From: Clavulina sp. PMI_390
Taxonomy: Eukaryota; Basidiomycota; Agaricomycetes; Cantharellales; Hydnaceae
Assembly: GCA_015039315.1 (NCBI GenBank)
Contig: WIDE01000003.1
Coordinates: 620,001-684,000 of the forward strand
Length of the DNA: 64,000 nucleotides
Reading direction: 5' to 3'
Shown here: piece by piece, positions 48,683 to 60,193 of the stretch
Numbering within the stretch: position 1 is the first letter of the stretch
Layout of the letters: each line of letters starts with the position of its first letter
Translations under genes and position numbers: made by a program
The notes under the pieces: generated by a model
Database searches by the model: none
What the model was told of the DNA's origin: nothing
What the model saw: only the letters and a program-made list of their open reading frames with translations

Positions 48683-50922
48683 ATGAGCGCAAACGAGGCA
48701 AAACCAACAGACGCTGGGTCTGACCCGGCGTCGATCCTGAAGGACTTGTCGTTGTCATCACAATCGGAGCCTACCACCTCATCGACCTCATCTGCACCTA
48801 CTATCTCTCCCCATCCTGCTCTAGTCACAGACTCGAACGCACCTGTAGCCTCGAGTAGCACTGACTTGGAACCAGCGACAACAGAAGCATCTCTGCAAAC
48901 ATCTACATCTCCTAGCGAAGCAACTACCAAGCCGAAGAAACAGGCCATCGTAGTATATGAGGGCGATGAGCGCTGGCAGCCCCCGCGCCAAGCAAAGTTT
49001 GCCAACCCTGGATCTGAGCCCAATGCTGACGGAGAGGAGCAGGAGGAAGAGGAAGAAGGCTCGGATTCCGGGGACGAAGAAGATGACGCTGAAGATGATG
49101 AGGAAGATGATGAGGAGGGAGATGAGGCTGCTTCGGGTGATTTGCTTGCGGGATACCCAGATGACGCAGAGGTGAGCTGCTCCTTCCCACTTTCTATGCT
49201 TTCGGCTCCCCGCAACGTTTATTGCTCTATTGAATGTCTCTTTTCCCCCTTCTTCCTACTCCATGATTTGAATTAATGCTCAAACTAACCAAACCTTACC
49301 CGATGTTACCTGACGACCTGTTGACCTGGCCACACTCAAACCCCGATCCGCAAAACGATAGGACATTCAACTCTTACATTCCAAAATCGCCTCCTTACCT
49401 CTACTACGTCTGCCTCGTTTCGCCAAAACTCTACACACTCTCTGTCTCCGGCAAAATGCCATCTCCTCACTCCCGGCTTCCGAGTTCGGGCCCTTGACCG
49501 AACTTGAGGAGCTGGATGTATATGACAACGCCATTAAGGACGAAGGCGTCGGCAAAGGGAGCGGAGTAGTCGGATTAGCGAAACTAAGGTGAACATACTC
49601 GTCTATTTTTTTTTCGAAGGTCCATATAGCTGACCTAGTATGGGGGTGCTTGACGTGTCCCAGGATCCTCGATCTGTCCTTCAACCTTCTCCGCGCCGTG
49701 CCGCCAATACTCGACACATTACCTTCTCTACACACCGTTTATTTTGTGCAGAACAAGATTACTAAGATTGATGGACTAGCCAGCCCCAGTATTGGGGCTT
49801 CGCTCACCAGTTTGGAACTAGGGGGGAATAGGATCAGGGTGAGTCTATCAAAGTCAAAGTCACTCGCGTAATTGCAAAGCAGCTCGGTAATCAACTCTAC
49901 TTCCGCCTTTTCCTGCCTATCCTGGCGTCAGATGATTGAGGGGCTGGGAGCCTTAGTGAACCTGGAGGAACTGTGGTTGGGGAAGAACAAAATTACGAAA
50001 CTCGAGGTCCGCCCACCTTCCCGCTCGCCTACGGTCTCCTCCCTTCGATATTTCCGAAGCCGCTGATTCAATTTTCTTATGATAGAATCTCTCGTCCCTT
50101 ACAAAACTTCGGATTCTCTCAATTCAATCGAATAGGATTGTCAAGATCGAAAATCTTGACGCTTTGGAGAATCTGGAGGAGCTCTACCTCAGTCATAATG
50201 GTGTTGAGAAGCTCGAAGGGCTTGAGAAGAATGTACGTCACTCGCAGCGAATTTTTTCCGTCCTTCAAGCTCCGACCTCTTGTTTGCTGCGGTTGGATGA
50301 GGAAATAATTTCTCCATGCCATGTTCATATCATTAATTTGCTGCGCCTATCCGAAACAGGTAAAACTGACAACCCTAGACGTTGGGAATAACCGCGTGCC
50401 AGAGGTGGAGAATCTCAGTCACCTCAAGGCCCTGACGGAATTATGGGTATGCCCCCCTCTCGGCTCGCCCCTCTTCCTCTCCTCTGATGCCCCACATCCC
50501 TCGCACGCGACAGCTGAACGACAACCAGATCCCTACCTTGCACGCGCTCTCGCCTGAGCTCGGGCACATTGCAGCCCTCGAAACAATCTACCTTGAAGGG
50601 AATCCGTGCCAGCGCGACGACCAGAGTGGCTATCGAAGGAAGGTGCAACTTGCACTGCCCCAGGTGCAGCAAGTGGACGCAACGTGCGTGTCCGTTCCTG
50701 TTATTTCGATCTTCTCTCTTCTCTGGGGCGCTACTCCCTCATTCTCGTGCTTGGGCGATGGCTTGGTGCCAAGTCGCTGCAAGTCTTGCGCCAGCGCCGA
50801 GCTAGATCTGATTGGCTTGAGATTTTGGGCCTTTTGCACAGCTTGGCGAGACTTTTTGTACCAGCGCTAACGAATTGTGCTTGGTATTGGATAGATTTAC
50901 GAGAGCCGTGATGCATATGTGA
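48683..50922 (+). CDS. sds22: Protein phosphatase 1 regulatory subunit Sds22 (leucine-rich repeat protein)
   Basis: A multi-exon gene for Sds22, a leucine-rich repeat protein that binds the PP1 catalytic subunit and controls mitotic phosphatase activity. The N-terminus is a long disordered region of about 160 residues, serine/threonine rich and then strongly acidic (runs of Glu/Asp coded by 49030-49130). It is followed by the LRR solenoid. Recognisable repeats are LCLRQNAISSLP, LDVYDNAIKD, LDLSFNLLRAVP, VYFVQNKITKIDGL, LELGGNRIRMIEGL, LWLGKNKITKLENL, LSIQSNRIVKIENL, LYLSHNGVEKLEGL, LDVGNNRVPEVENL and LNDNQIPTL, then the cap with YLEGNPCQRDDQSGYRRKV. The last exon begins at 50895 and gives DATFTRAVMHM-stop, matching the DATFVR-like end of Sds22. 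Several introns are about 60-100 bases. The acidic N-terminal extension is longer than in yeast Sds22. Confidence 0.93.
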
Positions 50923-52628
50923 TAGAGGCACCAAATGGCTCTCAACTTAATTGACAACATTGGCGCCAGTGCGGCTTCGCCGCGGTCAGGAGGCATAGCC
51001 CCTTTGAGATATATTTGTCTCGCTATTCCCCGCTTGTCGAAGGGATTCAGCATCTGTCCTACATACGACTTTACCGGTTCATCTCTTCTTCTTGTGATGA
51101 CAGGGGATGTTATCATTCGTGTCACCAAATAAGGCTGTATCAATCAATGATCAACATGTATAAAATTGTTGTGTGGTCACTCAAAGAGTTCGCCATGGTC
51201 TTGCAATGCGGCATGGCAGATCGTTCGTGGGAACATCAAACATCCATCGAGGACGCTCGACTTCGGGATGGCAGTACTCCGCTCCGACAGAGAGGGAATG
51301 ATGAATGGATGACGCAAATGGGGCTTCGCTGGTTGCTAATTTTTGTCTCCAGAAGAAATCACGCTCAAAATCCTGCTCTTGGAAGGCTGCAGCGAGTTAC
51401 GATTAAGCACGAAAGTGCATTTGTTCGTTGGGCTCGTGCATGAATCGCGGCATCCCATGTGCTTGTTCGATCAAGAAGGCTGTACTGCCACTGCAGCCCA
51501 AATGGCGCGGACGAGCATGATGATGCTCTACAATGCGCCGGCGTGCGCGCCCGTTGAACTGGCAGGCGCACTGGCGTCTGTCGCTTGGGTGACAGCAGCA
51601 TGGAAGCCACGAGGATGATTGTCCATCAACAGGAAAGAAAGGCCACTGAAGCTATAGAACGGGGATTGCGACAATGATAGGCTCGTAGATCGAGGCAAGA
51701 ATATTGGGCAATCATTAATTGTTGCCACATTACATTGACAAAAGGCTGTAGTCCGGTCGATATGTTGTGACTTGTTTGTCAAACCCGATCTTGCTCGCGT
51801 CCCAGCAGGGAACACGCCTGCACGGCGCGTTGTAGCAAGCCATCACCACACGGCTACGCCTCACTTCACAGCTCTCAAGCTCTCTCCATACACTGCACTA
51901 TCATCTCGAATATGGCGACTTTGTTACAGCTCAATTGTCAGTGTCCTATACGACTTTGCTAGTTCTCAAACAAGGAAGTTAGTGAGTGGCGAATGTATTT
52001 TGTGTTCAGAAACCTGATTTCCCCCCCTCCCCGTTAATCGCGGATACCCATGGCGGACTCTCCTCCCTCGCGACCCTGCTGACTCTTTGGCCCGCACGAG
52101 ATCGCCAAGTTTCCCTCGTCTTCTATTGACGCTCATCGCCTGATATGAGCCATTTCCTTGGTCCTGAATTCATTCGTTCGATGCCACTCGTGTTTCATGT
52201 CGAGATCAATTTCACCGAGCCCCAGGGTTAGCCTCACGTCAGAAGGGTGGGACGAAAGTTTCCTCTTGCAATAAATTCTTTGCCAATCCCTCTGTTCAAA
52301 TTGGTTCGGAGCATTCCACCACTCATAGTTAGTTCACAGCCTCCTCGTCAATCCTGATTCGCACCTCCCGTGAGTGCACCTGTGGCGCGCGCGCCGCTGA
52401 TCTCTAACGTTGCCTGCGGGCACCCGCAATGACATCGCCCCCAAAAAGTTCTACGATGACACCCATTCTTAGGATCCAGTTAAAACCCTCTCGGGCTTCT
52501 TGGCCAAGGATAACACTCCCTATCATCTGATCCTTTAAGTACTCGCATCGCGAATTCTCTTCCATCGAGGATCTCCCTTCGCACTCCTGCTTTGACCTTC
52601 GTTTCTACCAACCCCACTGCCGATCCAA
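50923..52628. other. Intergenic region between Sds22 and the Zn2Cys6 factor
   Basis: This 1.7 kb stretch has no convincing gene. Short open frames on both strands lack splice-compatible neighbours or motifs. The last ~600 bases (52020-52628) are C/T-rich and probably hold a long promoter and 5' leader for the transcription factor gene, including a gtggcgcgcgcgccgc stretch near 52381. Confidence 0.45.
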
Positions 52629-53850
52629 ATGGAAAATCACTCGTTTTCTCAACGTCGTGAAACCTCCCCAGCATCCCCCTCCCAGCCCCGTCCTGTTGTC
52701 GATATTCGCTCACCACTGCCAAAAAACTTGCCCCGCTATACCCCTCCATCGCTACCCTACTCTTCAGGACCAGCAGCCCCACCCTTGGGGCAGCCACTTG
52801 GTTCTGCAAGTCCAGTCACCCCATCCAACCCGATGACCGCACATGCACTTCGCCTTGCCCCTCACCCAAATGCAGTTCGCCATATCCCTCACAGCTCACC
52901 CACATTACAGTCGCACCCCACATCACGCCTCCCTACTCTAATACCAGTGGCGGTGCAGCAGGTTAACGATGAGCGGACGGGCCGATTATTAGTGCCCCAA
53001 CCAGTAAAAGGTTCAATTGTTCGTTCAAAGTCTGAGAGCCGCGTCGGTCGTTCTCACAGCCTGCACGGCTGTTGGACTTGCCGTGGACGTAAGAAGGTGT
53101 GTCCTGAGAAGTTCGCCGTAAAAATAATGCTGAAGCTGTCGTCTAGCGTTGCCCACTTGAGCAAGACGACGAGGGCAATTGTTCAGCGTGTAAGAGACTT
53201 GATTTAGAGTGTCTCCAGGGCTACGTGAGTGATAATTCAAAGTGTTTCTCTCCACGATGCGGCGATTTATCGTTCTCTGATTGCTTCATACTCCCCAGGA
53301 ACATCCAATGCCTAAGGGTTTGAAGGTTGCGCACGTGCTTCCTCGCAGAGCCAGGTCAACACATCCACACCCAAACTCGCATCTGAAGAAATCGTTGAGT
53401 CCCTCCGCCCCCGCTGCACAAACTGCTCTTCCTCCCACTATCGTTGTCACGAACCCTCTATATGCAGCTCGTGATGACTTGACCCAATCCCTGGTTCACA
53501 ACGACAGCTTCCCTGATACTACCACTATGCCGGGTACCCCCTCGTCGCTTGCATCGACGCCAGCCTCGTCTGCCTCGTGGGATAACTGGTTCTCCCCGGG
53601 CGCACCGTCGTCATTTAGCGGCCAGGGGTTTGGGGAAGTTTCTTACGTTAGCCCAGCTCATGCTGAGTCAATGTATCAAACTGTCCAGATATCTGCCCCG
53701 CAATCGAACGCTCTTCAATACTACTGGATGGACCTGCAATCTGTCCCTGGGATGAATGGAGAATACTCGTTCACGACCAACACCCTTTCATTTCCCCCAG
53801 ACGAAGATAACTCATCTTCGAACGGTGCTTCCCACCGCCAGACCTGGTGA
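52629..53850 (+). CDS. Zn(II)2Cys6 transcription factor
   Basis: Three exons (52629-53096, 53147-53224, 53299-53850) join in phase 0 to give 365 residues. The DNA-binding zinc cluster is split by a 50-base intron: exon 1 ends with GCWTCRGRKK and exon 2 continues RCPLEQDDEGNCSACKRLDL then ECLQGY. Together they give C-x2-C-x6-C-x9-C-x2-C-x6-C, the fungal binuclear zinc cluster. It is preceded by about 145 residues rich in proline and serine. The region after it is serine/threonine/proline rich with no coiled-coil dimerisation segment that I can see and no 'fungal-specific transcription factor' middle homology domain, so the protein is short for this class. It probably acts in the nucleus as a sequence-specific regulator; targets cannot be inferred. 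Genes around it are not an obvious pathway. Confidence 0.87.
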
Positions 53851-56593
53851 GGCCATTAGTCTGGATCTACACCGCTGTCTTGTCAAGAAGAGGGAGCTTG
53901 GGGCTGCTTTCATTCTCTAAGCTGGGCCTAGACGTGCGCCGCTATTGAGAATATTCCTTATCTATCGTGTCTCTTGTCTAGACGTTGTTATTGACTTTCC
54001 TAATCGTTCCCACCTCTCAAATCTCTCCGTGGACTACCCCTATGTCAAGACGGTATTCTTACGGTGTGAATGTAAGTAATTCACTTCACCGCTCCACTTT
54101 ACAACTGTCTCACATCTATGACGTGTGGACTTCAGTTTGAGTTGGTTATGTTTCGTTCTCTCCTTTTTATTCGCTAGATTGGTACGTGTATCAACCGTCT
54201 AAGCCACTATGAGTCCAGCTCACACAGAGGATTCCCCTCTCAGTACTCCACAATACCTCCTGGGTTTCTGATGGAAGACTGATAGTTTTGCTTAAACGCA
54301 CGTGGGGCCTCATGCGCCAAAATTTCTTGAACCCTTTCCTACACTAGGGTTCTGGCCAACCTGCTTTCTGGCAATGCAACGAGTCTCACACGATGTTATT
54401 CGCTATCCTAATATCTATGTGCTTGACTGGTTCATTCCTTGCTGTCGCACATGGCCCTAGGACCTTCAGAGACAATTGGCCGCAAGGCCTGTGGTGTCGT
54501 CACGATCTTCCATCAGGGACTCCTCCGCGAGACTTCTTGCCTTCCCTTGATTTCTATTCTCCGCCATGCAGGACGCGCATTTGGGACATTGATTAAGTCC
54601 CCCTTACCGATCTCTCATCCCTATCGACATGTAACAGCTCAGCGCGGCGGGCCAATATCCTTGATATGGTTCAAATGCACCCCTAGCCTTGTAGCGTGTG
54701 ACCAGCAGTAACTCCTGAGCTGGATGGTCACAGGGCAACCGTTCATTCATCTCCATCATCGTTCATCCATTCGCGATCTCACCCTGGAACAACCTCAATC
54801 CAAGTGAATGCCTGAACTGACGCTGTGATCAATCAGCATAGCCTGTGGATAAATTTTTGCTCAGCGCTTCTTCCTGCGAATCTAGGAACAACCTATAATT
54901 GCCACCGTCGCGGGACTGATCAGCTCTTTCACGACCTCGATATGATTGTCGGCCATGCTGATATGGACGCGCGCTTGAGATGATTGACCAAGCTCCACTG
55001 GCGTCAATCGACTGGCTCACGGGTATATGCATACATATACATGACCATACGAATATTCGGCTATCAAATAATGGAACTCACAACGATAGGCTGTATCGCT
55101 GAAGCCCGCTCCGTCCTGAAAAATTCAGGAGAATATATAAGTGTAGCTCATTTATGAGAATGGTTTCAATTGGATTGACTGGATCGGGCTGAGAAATAAG
55201 TTCAGTATGAGGCTGCCACGCAAACGGGCAGACTGGGGACACGAGTCAAGTGAATTGGTTGCGGACGCAAGCTCAAGGCACCCTAGAAACCTCTCAATCT
55301 GCTCCTGCTACTTTTCCGTTTCACTGTACGCATATAGCCTCTTACGTGTCGCCCAATGAATGATTCAGTAAGATCGAGCTGGCTCAACGATTACCCAGAG
55401 CCTGAGCTAAATTGTTCCATACAGGCGCTGCATGACACGTAGACACTCTTAGCATGCCTGACCAGACCTTTGCCGATTTTATTGCATCTGAGAGCCGCAC
55501 GGAAAACCTGGCGGAAGCTCAACAGCCCCGCTCCAATCACCTGGGAATCCCGCTCGGTTGTTCACCGAAGGAGCGGCTGGAGGAGTGAGACTAAAACACC
55601 CAATATTACGCCCTCACACGAGCATGACCGTGTGCTTTGTAGGTAAGACGAAACAATCTCTCTACTTTCCCGCTCAATCCCTTTTTCGACTGCTGGTACC
55701 TCTAACGCTAGGAATCGCGACCAACCCCCCCCCCCCCCCCCCCAACCAGAGCGCGATCCTGCCGACCCTACGCCAGCCCCTTGTCCCTCGTGTATGAAAT
55801 ACGCTCTCCTTGTCGGGAAGCGCTTGGACTCCTGGTACCCCCCGGTACGTCGAGTGACACGTCTACATCTCTGTTCATTCCATGCTTCGCTCACACGTTT
55901 GGTTCTTCGCGCGACTCTACACGGGCGAATAAAAGGACTCCCCCAAGCTCGAAGTAACCCGAGGACCTATCAAGAAGCATAACGATTCGGGTCAATCAAC
56001 GCGCACCCAGATATGCAAGCTGTTTATTGTCTGCAAAACTCCCTGCTTCATGCCTCAGACCAACTCTGTCTGGACCAACTCCGCCTAGCAACATGAGCTG
56101 ACGAAAGCTTCTCACTCATGTTCCTCCACTGTACTCACTTGCCTCGCTTCTATGAGGGCGGTCGACTTGATTCCTCCATTCCCGTCAGCAAGTCACTCTC
56201 GTTTCATCTCTACAAATTTCCGAATAGGCTGGTTCCTTTTATATCTCCATGGACAGACAAGTAGGTTTAATTTCGACATCTTTATAGAGTTTGAGCAGTC
56301 TCAGAGCCATAATCTTATATTTCTGATCCATGACGAGCATGACTGCAGTAGATATTTATGGCAATTTCGACTAGTTATCAACTAGACGAAATGCAACATG
56401 TATTTTTTTCCGTCTAACAAGTAAAAGTCCAAATACAAAGAGAGGGATGAATATACAGCAACACCCATAAAGCAGGAACTATGCGAGGGAGTCCGTGGGG
56501 GAGATGATCAGCACCGTCCCACGTACTCACAACCGCGGGCTGCTGGCGGTATTAACATATTAGAGTCACTAGCACTTGCTGCTACTAGCAAAC
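53851..56593. other. Gene-poor region of 2.7 kb
   Basis: No supported gene. Features seen: a C homopolymer of 19 bases (55725-55743), and an ATG-initiated 67-codon frame (54393-54596) with a hydrophobic N-terminus that could pass for a signal peptide but has no other support. There are no terminal repeats, reverse transcriptase or transposase motifs in any frame. It may contain long regulatory DNA or decayed sequence. Confidence 0.5.
55725..55743. repeat. Poly-C homopolymer, 19 bases
   Basis: An uninterrupted run of 19 C on the + strand (G on the other strand) inside the gene-poor region. Length is likely variable between isolates or prone to sequencing error. Confidence 0.9.
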
Positions 56594-57762
56594 TCACGAC
56601 GAGGCGGGCTTAGCGATGAGCTGCTCAATGAGTGGGGCAATCGCCTCGGGCTTGGTGGTGGATGCGTATCGCTCAACGACCTTGCCGTCCTTGTCGATGA
56701 TGAATTTCTGATGAATATCGCCGTTAGCACACGAATAAAAGCACACAGATGCTGGGGTTATAAGAACGAAGCTCACTTCAAAGTTCCACTTGATGCGGGT
56801 GAGACCAAGGATGCCAGCCTTCTCGTTCTTGAGGTACTTGAAGACCTCGTTAACGTTGTCTCCGTTGACATCGCTCTTCGTCATGAGCTACATATGAGGT
56901 AAAAGCAAGAAAGAGCATAAGGTTAGTATTCTAGCTCGCACTGATAGTACTCCATGATGCAAACGGGGAAGAACGGAAGATAAGAGGGGTCGGAAGTAGT
57001 ACGAAGGCGGAACATGATCGGAAGCTCGAATGTGAAATATTCCGATAGACGAGCGTGCATCGCTTCCCCGTCGAGTAATGCATACAAGCATCGATCGAAG
57101 GATAGCAAATTGAGGCACCACAATAAAAAAAGTGGGTCGATGTATGTAGCAGGAATAAAATAATGGAAATGATTCAGAGTTTGGTTTGGGAGGAGAGGAA
57201 CGTACAGGGAAAGTGACGCCATGGTTCTTGACGCAGAAAGCGCCGATCTGCTCGTCTGAGCCGGGTTCTTGGCCACCAAACTACGCGAAAAGGAAGGGTA
57301 TGGAAGGTTTCGGGTAGTGTAATGAAAATACGTGAGAAGACCATGCGTAGCGCAATATTGCGAGAAAGGGGTCGAAATGTACCTGATTGCAAGGGAATCC
57401 GAGGATGATAAAGTCCTGATCCTTGTATTTTTCGTAGAGGGCTTGGAGGCCGGTATATTGGTAGGTGAAGCCACTGCAGATGCGCGGGTGTGGCGATCGG
57501 GGGTCAGTCAGGCGAGCATTAATGACGACGGAGCATGAACGGACCATTCGGAAGCGACGTTGACCACCATGACCTAGGAGAAGGGTGAGATCGAGAGGCG
57601 AGGATAGTGATGGTAGACGACTTACAACTTTGCCCTTCAGCTGGTCGAAGGAGTAGACGCCATTCTTTGGGGTCTCAGCCTTTGGGAAGGCGGTGAATTA
57701 GAATGACGGTCTGATGTATTAGACGGGCGTGTGATTACCTTGAGCTCGTAGAACTTGGACAT
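56594..57762 (-). CDS. Glutathione peroxidase (thioredoxin-type Gpx/Hyr1-like)
   Basis: The ATG at 57762 (MSKFYELK) opens a multi-exon gene of about 163 residues. It encodes a non-seleno glutathione peroxidase of the fungal Gpx3/Hyr1 type, which reduces peroxides using thioredoxin and can act as a redox sensor. Signatures are VVNVASECGFTYQY (peroxidatic Cys), LGFPCNQFGGQEPG (conserved Gln), a later [13 protein letters not shown] segment whose Cys may serve as resolving Cys, and [14 protein letters not shown] (conserved Trp and Asn), completing the catalytic tetrad. The stop is at 56594-56596 after AKPASS. At least four short introns separate these motifs. The reading frame stays open upstream of the ATG to another ATG at 58140, giving a possible 126-residue N-terminal extension rich in Arg and Ser with few acids, which could target mitochondria. 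The divergent SCP2 gene starts 877 bases away. Confidence 0.92.
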
Positions 57763-58639
57763 GTTGGAGAAAGAAGAGGTAGGAGGGAAGGGTGTTTGGG
57801 TAGAGGAAGGGTGTTGGGAGGATACTGATGTAGTGCTACTGATTGCGCGACTATAAGAAGGATGGGGCGCCGACTCGGTACCGAGACGGAAGTGTCTATG
57901 AACCGGTGCGCTGAGACCGCGGGCCCTCACAGCGACCAGACGAGGCAATACCTGAGAACGAATGATGCTCAGCTCAATGCCGTGCTCGGCACGACGAGTA
58001 AGCAAGGGTGTGTCGGATGGAAAGGAAATGCAGGCCGAGTGCTGCCAGGGATGAGGCGTCGATGGGCCTCGACTGGTGTAATGAAACAGGTTGGTAGGTA
58101 CACCGATGCGGTGCTCGAGGTGCGAATTGAATGGCTGCAAGGTTGGGGCCGCGGGCCCTTGGAATAGTGACCACGTACAGACCAGAGACGTGGTACGATC
58201 TGAGAAAAGAAGAGATATTGCTCAGCAAATGCCGTACTTCGGTACTACTAATGCTAAGCAATTGCTGCTCGCAGGCAGTTGGCACGGGCCCCGTAACTTA
58301 TATAAATTGTTGCTTTCCTTGTGTGTTCGAGAAGCAAAAAGACACCGGCTCCGATGCTCGAACACGATCATGCCAGCCTACTCCTGCACAATGAATGGCA
58401 AGACATCTGCCATGTGAATCCGTAAATGAGGTCATTATTGCATCGAACATGCGTTCCCTGCTGCAAACCGGGTTTCGGTTCGGAGACGGCTATCTTTTGC
58501 CGTTACTCGTCGTCACTGCTCGTCACTCGTGACAGATTGACAGCCTTCCGCTCTCCACTCGGGTGCATTCTCTCCACGTCTTAAACACACTCTCCACCAG
58601 CTACCACCACCACACTACCACCCACTCTCTCTTCACACT
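57763..58639. promoter_or_regulatory. Divergent intergenic region (Gpx / SCP2)
   Basis: This 877-base region separates two divergent genes. A TATATAAA element near 58299-58306 and a CT/CA-rich run (58555-58635) precede the SCP2 ATG. The left half is open in frame with the Gpx gene on the minus strand and may be coding in a longer isoform. Confidence 0.45.
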
Positions 58640-59617
58640 ATGTCCGACATCATCGAGCCCGGCTTCAAGGTCAGTACACCATCGCCTCCAGATATTCTCA
58701 CGTAAAAACACGTCGAAGACTCATTCTGTCTCTTGCGCCCCATCTCATCTCATATGATATGCAACTGCATGCGCTCGGCAGCTCTCCAACCTCCTCGCAG
58801 AGGTCCAGGCTGTCTTTGCCAACAACGAGAAGGCCAAGCAGGAGCAGATCAAAAAGGTCCGTCCACTCTGACAACATTGCATCGTGCTTGACCTCGTCTC
58901 ATCATCTACTCTGCAATCAACAGGTGAACGGCATCTTTGAGCTCCACTCCAAGAACGACGCTGGCAAGGAGGGCATCTGGACCATCGACCTCAAGAAGGA
59001 GGGTAAGGTCACCAAGGGTGCCTCCACCGCCAAACCCGACGTCATCATCAGCTGCTCTGGTACGTCGCCGTCCTCCCGCCTTTTCCCCCGTGCATGTTGG
59101 GATATCTAATCTCATGCTTTCATACCATGCCACTGTACAACCCCCTGCACTCATCATCAACCATCAGATGGTGAGTGTTCTTCCAATGTCCACATGGATG
59201 CGGGGTTCCATAATGAATATTACCACTGACACATTTCCCCGCCCGTCCGCGCGCGCCTTTTTGTTTTTGTTTTCTAGACAACTTCATCGCCATCTCGCAA
59301 GGCAAGCTCAACGGCCAAAAAGCCTTCATGACCGGAAAGCTAAAGGTCAGTTATCGCAATCAGCAATCTATTGACTTCACTTCTCACAATATACTTGGTT
59401 CCTTCATTGCTCATTCCCTATTTCTATGTCGCTATTCACATGGCTGGATTCTTCATTATATGTCTATATAGGCAAAGGGCAATATCATGCTTGCTACCAA
59501 GATGGAGGGTGTTCTAGGGGTACGTTCTCTTTTTCTTCATCACGCATCTTTGTTCGTTTTCCCGTCTAACGCACTGCGATCATTATCCAGGCTGCCAAGC
59601 CCAAGGCCAAGCTATAG
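58640..59617 (+). CDS. SCP2 sterol-binding domain protein
   Basis: A small multi-exon gene encodes about 130 residues consisting of one SCP2 domain, which carries sterols and fatty acyl chains and is often peroxisomal. The ATG at 58640 gives MSDIIEPGFK, then exons encode the helix LLAEVQAVFANNEKAKQEQI, GIFELHSKNDAGKEGIWTID, LKKEGKVTKGASTAKPDVI, a DNFIAISQGKLNGQKAFMTG segment, KAKGNIMLATKMEGVLG and a final exon AAKPKAKL-stop. The C-terminal tripeptide AKL is a type 1 peroxisomal targeting signal (SKL-like), so the protein is probably imported into peroxisomes. Introns are about 60-210 bases. The domain is complete and of normal length. Its divergent partner, glutathione peroxidase, could reduce peroxides made by peroxisomal lipid oxidation, which fits co-regulation, but that is inference. 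Confidence 0.93.
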
Positions 59618-60193
59618 TCGCATCTCTCTTCATCTGCTTTCATGAGAGACAAAGCAGCAGCCCCTGTTATACCGATGTGGATGTATCTATAGCCTAGCAT
59701 CTTGGTTGTAATCTATCCTTGCACCTCATTTCTCTACTTGCTGTTTGCTCGGCAAGCCTTGCCCGATAAAACTCACCGATGCGAGCAGACCGACCTTAGT
59801 GTACTTTGAGATGAGTATAGTGCATTGAATCGATCGATCGACTCATTGATTGGATACAATATGTCATGAGTTGGGGTGTTGGTGTTACAGGGGAAGAGAG
59901 TATCCACGAGCAAACCGCACGAACCAAGTAAGAGTGAGCTCTAGCCACCTAGGATCGATGTTGATCCTGGGTGATATTCAAGAAAAGAGAGAACGCATAA
60001 GAAAAAGAGATAAAGAAGTCGTTCGGAGATTTTCGTGACGGGTGGGAAATAGTAGGAGAGGAAAAGGCATTACGGAAAGGAAGGACACGTAGTGGGGAGG
60101 AGTTGATGAGAGAATATCAACAGGCTAAGCTTGAAATGGGACCTAGCACTTGTAACAGACGGGGAAATGACGATGGCAAAGACAAGCGGCCCT
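59618..60193. other. Convergent intergenic region
   Basis: These 576 bases lie between the stop codons of the SCP2 and Mgm1 genes and contain only 3' untranslated sequence as far as I can see. A cgatcgatcgactcattgatt stretch near 59830 is slightly repetitive. Confidence 0.5.

Noticed and set aside
54660..54690. A tRNA-like B box (ggttcaaatgc)
   Set aside because: No matching A box or cloverleaf could be built around it. Other GGTTC-like words in the window failed in the same way.
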